A model generated the notes under the pieces. It was given only the letters and a program-made list of their open reading frames with translations. It was not told where the DNA came from and searched no databases. DNA of 7,369 bases from Chloroflexota bacterium (GTDB taxonomy: Bacteria > Chloroflexota > Dehalococcoidia > UBA3495), in the NCBI GenBank assembly GCA_022576105.1, contig JACZRM010000085.1, positions 1-7,369 of the forward strand, given 5' to 3'. This document shows, in pieces, positions 5,175-7,369 of this stretch. Numbering within the stretch: position 1 is the first letter of the stretch; each line of letters opens with the position of its first letter. Both the position numbers and the translations under genes were made by a program.

Positions 5175-5915
5175 ATGGAATTCTCCGGTTTCCCACGTGG
5201 CGTCCACGCTACCCTGGTGCCGGACCCGGTACTGGGCATACTGCTGGAACAGATCCAAGACCTGGCCGAGCTAAAGGTAACGCTGAGAGGGTTCTGGTTG
5301 GCCGGCCAGAAGAAGGGTGCACTGCGGACTATTGCCTTGGACGAGTTTCTTAACGATAAAGTGCTGGTGCAGGGCCTGAGTGAAGTTTCACAGTCTCCCC
5401 AAGACGCCATTCGTCGGGGTCTGGAGTTGGCAGTGAAGCGGCGGACTTTCCTGGCCTTTCAATCCGACTCAACCAACCCCAACGACAAGCTCTACGTAAT
5501 CAACACAGAAAGCGCCCTGCCCACCATTGAACGATTGATCGCCCAGGGTAAGCTGGTAACTGCGCCCCGCCTGGATGCCGATCTCAGTGATACACAACCA
5601 GCCGAGGACAAACCCAACATTTTCCTACTTTACGAGCAGAGGTTTGGCCTGCTGTTTTCTCCTTCAAACGCTGAGGAGATGAAAGAGGCCGAAGAAATCT
5701 ACTCATGGGATCTGATTAAAAAGGCTTTTGATATCGCAGTTCAGAAAAACGCGCTGAATTGGAGATACGTATCCGGAATTTTGCGACACGAGGCGGCTGA
5801 GGGGAAGAAGGATGGAGAGTCTAGGCGACATTCTCAGAAGGATAACCCAACAGACTACCTTGGGGAATACCGACGCCGCCGCGGCAACCTTCCCTGGGAG
5901 TCCAGAGACAACTGA
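5175..5915 (+). CDS. DnaD-domain primosome/replication protein
   Basis: The 246-residue protein has two recognisable parts. Residues about 14-125 (VPDPVLGILLEQIQDLAELK to YVINTESAL) look like the winged-helix N-terminal domain of DnaD-like proteins. Residues about 148-210 (LLYEQRFGLLFSPSNAEEMK, then IYSWDLIKKAFDIAVQKNALNWRYVSGIL) match the DnaD C-terminal (DnaB_2/DnaD_C) domain. A basic tail YLGEYRRRRGNLPW ends the protein. DnaD proteins bind DNA and help bring the helicase and its loader to the origin or to restart sites. The family motif Y-x3-I-x3-W is partly lost: Tyr198 and Ile202 are present but the Trp position is Glu206. The gene starts two nt after dnaB, with weak Shine-Dalgarno, so coupling is likely. 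Its last 104 nt overlap the loader gene in another frame. The family call is confident; the exact orthology to Bacillus DnaD is less sure. Confidence 0.85.
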   Translation: MEFSGFPRGVHATLVPDPVLGILLEQIQDLAELKVTLRGFWLAGQKKGALRTIALDEFLNDKVLVQGLSEVSQSPQDAIRRGLELAVKRRTFLAFQSDSTNPNDKLYVINTESALPTIERLIAQGKLVTAPRLDADLSDTQPAEDKPNIFLLYEQRFGLLFSPSNAEEMKEAEEIYSWDLIKKAFDIAVQKNALNWRYVSGILRHEAAEGKKDGESRRHSQKDNPTDYLGEYRRRRGNLPWESRDN

Positions 5916-7206
5916 CGTTTGTCCCGTCTGCCAGGGGGCCGGTTGGGTCAGCCGGGCGGTGCCGGTGGACCACCCGGATTTTGGTCAGGCCTTCCCCTGC
6001 CGGTGCCGAAAAGGTGACGAACCCGCCGACCGCATCGCGGCACTACGCCGCTACAGCAATCTAGGGGCATTGGCCCGCATCACCTTTGTTGCCACTAAAG
6101 TTGAAGGCCCCCTCCCCGACGCCAGCAATCAGCAACGCTTCCAACAGGCGATGGCCGCCGCGGTGGAATTCGCCGAAGAACCCAGGGGCTGGCTGATCTT
6201 CACCGGTCCCAGCGGCTCGGGCAAGACTCACCTGGCCGTGGCCATCGCCAACCGCTGCATCGAACGGGACCAGACCACCTTTTTCATCGTGGCCGCCGAC
6301 CTGCTGGATCACCTGCGGGCCGCCTATTCTCCGGAGAATACAGTTACCTACGATGACCTTTTCGATCAGGTGCGCAACGTTCCTCTACTGATTATCGACG
6401 ACCTGAGCACCCAATCCGCCACCCCCTGGGCCCAGGAAAAGCTGTTCCAGATATTCAACCACCGGTTCAGCGCTCAATTGCCCACCGTCATCACTGTACG
6501 GGGCCCGCTGGAGCGTCTGGAAGAAGGCCTGCGCACCAGGATGGAAGCCGCCGAGGGTTTCTCCCGTGTGTTCCAACTGGGGCAGTACAATACCAGGTTG
6601 GCCCGGCGTATTGGCGACGTCTCAAACGACATGCGCGAACACATGACCTTTGTTCGTTTCGACGTAAGAGGCGGCCAGAAGGCTACTCCAGCGCAGCAAA
6701 GAAACCTGGCCGCCGCCAAAAGCGCCGCCCAGAGTTTTTCGGTTGACTCCAACCGGTGGATGTTATTCACCGGCTCCCCCGGCTCTGGAAAGACTCACCT
6801 GGCAGTGGCAATTGCCGGTGAGGCCCTGCGGCAAGGCCAGACGGTGTTCTTCGCCTTCGTCCCAGACCTGCTGGACCACCTGCGGGCTACCTTCAGCCCC
6901 AACAGTCCCATCGGCTACGACGAATTGTTTGAGCAGATCAAGACGGTACCGATGTTGATTTTGGATGACCTGGGAGCAGAAAGCAGCACACCTTGGGCCG
7001 AAGAGAAGCTATATCAGATTCTGGTCTACCGCCATGAGGCGCTCCTTCCTACTGTGATCACCACGTCGATATCCGTGGACGAATTGGAGAAAGCCAAGCC
7101 CCGCCTCGCTTCTCGTTTGATGGACGAAACTGTTGTGGAATGGATCCCCATCAAAGCGCCGGACTATCGAGCTCAACGGCGCTCCGATCCGCCACGCCCG
7201 CGCTAG
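5812..7206 (+). CDS. dnaC: DnaC/DnaI-type helicase loader with two tandem AAA+ domains
   Basis: At 464 residues this is about 1.5 to 2 times the usual loader (roughly 240-310). An N-terminal helix (MESLGDILRRITQ) and a Cys4 zinc-ribbon-like motif (Cys37, Cys40, Cys63, Cys65; CPVCQGAGW ... FPCRC) are followed by two DnaC-type ATPase modules. Module 1 has Walker A GPSGSGKT (132-139, Lys138) and Walker B LLIIDD (Asp196). Module 2 has Walker A GSPGSGKT (321-328, Lys327) and Walker B MLILDD (Asp385). The sensor-1 Asn of DnaC (TTN) is Arg230 in module 1 and Ser419 in module 2. Arginines in the box VII position (Arg243, Arg435) are present. Only module 2 has the normal end APDYR. It should load DnaB onto single-stranded DNA. 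GAGGGG seven nt before the ATG supports this start despite the long overlap with the DnaD gene. A start further in would remove the helix but keep the Cys4 motif. Confidence 0.92.
   Translation: MESLGDILRRITQQTTLGNTDAAAATFPGSPETTDVCPVCQGAGWVSRAVPVDHPDFGQAFPCRCRKGDEPADRIAALRRYSNLGALARITFVATKVEGPLPDASNQQRFQQAMAAAVEFAEEPRGWLIFTGPSGSGKTHLAVAIANRCIERDQTTFFIVAADLLDHLRAAYSPENTVTYDDLFDQVRNVPLLIIDDLSTQSATPWAQEKLFQIFNHRFSAQLPTVITVRGPLERLEEGLRTRMEAAEGFSRVFQLGQYNTRLARRIGDVSNDMREHMTFVRFDVRGGQKATPAQQRNLAAAKSAAQSFSVDSNRWMLFTGSPGSGKTHLAVAIAGEALRQGQTVFFAFVPDLLDHLRATFSPNSPIGYDELFEQIKTVPMLILDDLGAESSTPWAEEKLYQILVYRHEALLPTVITTSISVDELEKAKPRLASRLMDETVVEWIPIKAPDYRAQRRSDPPRPR
6199..7062 (+). repeat. In-frame internal duplication of the DnaC AAA+ module
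   Basis: Residues 130-228 (bases 6199-6495) and 319-417 (bases 6766-7062) align without any gap at an offset of 189 residues (567 bp). By hand count about 59 of 99 residues are identical, including THLAVAIA, DLLDHLRA, TPWA-EKL and LPTVIT. Some stretches are close at DNA level too, such as the codons for LLDHLRA (6301-6321 and 6868-6888). The outer parts (linkers, sensor regions) have diverged. Confidence 0.9.
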
Positions 7207-7243
7207 AACCCACTCTGTCACCACATACTTCCTATTTTTCCCC

Positions 7244-7369
7244 GTGGGAGGCATCTATCGGGAGGTGCGGCGGCCCGAGAAGTTGGTCTTCACCTGGGTG
7301 TGGGAAGCGCCTCTAAATTCGGAAACCATGCAGCCGTCTGAGGAATCGGCTCCCCCGAGGGCGGCGATG
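7244..7369 (+). pseudogene. AHSA1/SRPBCC domain fragment lacking its N-terminal half, runs off window
   Basis: From GTG 7244 the frame reads VGGIYREVRRPEKLVFTWVW, the well-known middle of AHSA1 (activator of Hsp90 ATPase homologue-like, SRPBCC fold) proteins (G-x-Y-R-E-v-x-P-x-x-L-V-F-T-W). The roughly 60-70 residues that should come before it are absent; the dnaC stop is only 37 nt upstream and the in-frame codons between (THSVTTYFLFFP) do not resemble the family. After WEAPLNSETM the match also fades. The frame stays open to the window end. Most likely a truncated, non-functional remnant, but a continuing divergent gene cannot be excluded. Confidence 0.5.

Noticed and set aside
7009..7254. 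81-codon - strand frame at the 3' end of the loader gene
   Set aside because: Antisense shadow of module 2 of the loader; the opposite strand has clear catalytic motifs.
1..7369. tRNA, rRNA, CRISPR array, insertion sequence or transposase gene
   Set aside because: No TpsiC-like GGTTCGAATCC box with cloverleaf, no regular spaced repeats, and no transposase-like protein in any frame.

Overview
The window looks like chromosomal DNA from a moderately GC-rich bacterium, most likely a member of the Chloroflexota (Dehalococcoidia/SAR202-like). That placement is an inference. It rests on the gene order rplI - dnaB - DnaD-type protein - DnaC-type loader, on an N-terminal Cys4 motif in the loader, and on REP-like intergenic repeats. 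No rRNA or other marker is present to confirm it.

Left part (1-1900), mostly unrelated small genes. A class I SAM-dependent methyltransferase enters from the left edge on the + strand; its own start lies outside the window. Two short - strand genes face it. The first is a 111-residue protein that looks like a secreted beta-sandwich domain but has no export signal. The second is a 127-residue stand-alone response-regulator receiver domain in which the phospho-acceptor Asp, the acidic pair and the switch Lys are all replaced. A hairpin with a T-rich tail follows the receiver gene. An AT-rich promoter-like stretch with three repeats spaced about one helical turn apart precedes it.

Middle part (1900-3350). 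A - strand tenA gene (Cys-type aminopyrimidine aminohydrolase/thiaminase II) sits alone, with no thiamine genes and no TPP riboswitch in view. Downstream of it lie a nested inverted repeat of the REP type and a cluster of short perfect palindromes. Upstream of it lie a possible 42-codon small ORF with a good ribosome binding site, an inverted repeat with 11-bp perfect arms, and a strong sigma70-type promoter (TTGAGG-17 bp-TATAAT).

Right part (3350-7206), a tightly packed + strand replication operon read from that promoter: rplI (ribosomal protein L9), dnaB (replicative helicase), a DnaD-domain primosome protein and a DnaC/DnaI-type helicase loader. The gaps are 5 and 2 nt, followed by a 104-nt overlap between the last two genes. 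Together these would provide the helicase and the proteins that place it on origin or restart DNA. The most notable gene is the loader: it carries a zinc-ribbon-like N-terminus and then two complete DnaC-type AAA+ modules repeated at an exact 189-residue period, so one chain carries two Walker A/B sites.

The right edge (7207-7369) begins with no gene start. It then shows a recognisable piece of an AHSA1/SRPBCC domain lacking its N-terminal half, probably a truncated remnant.
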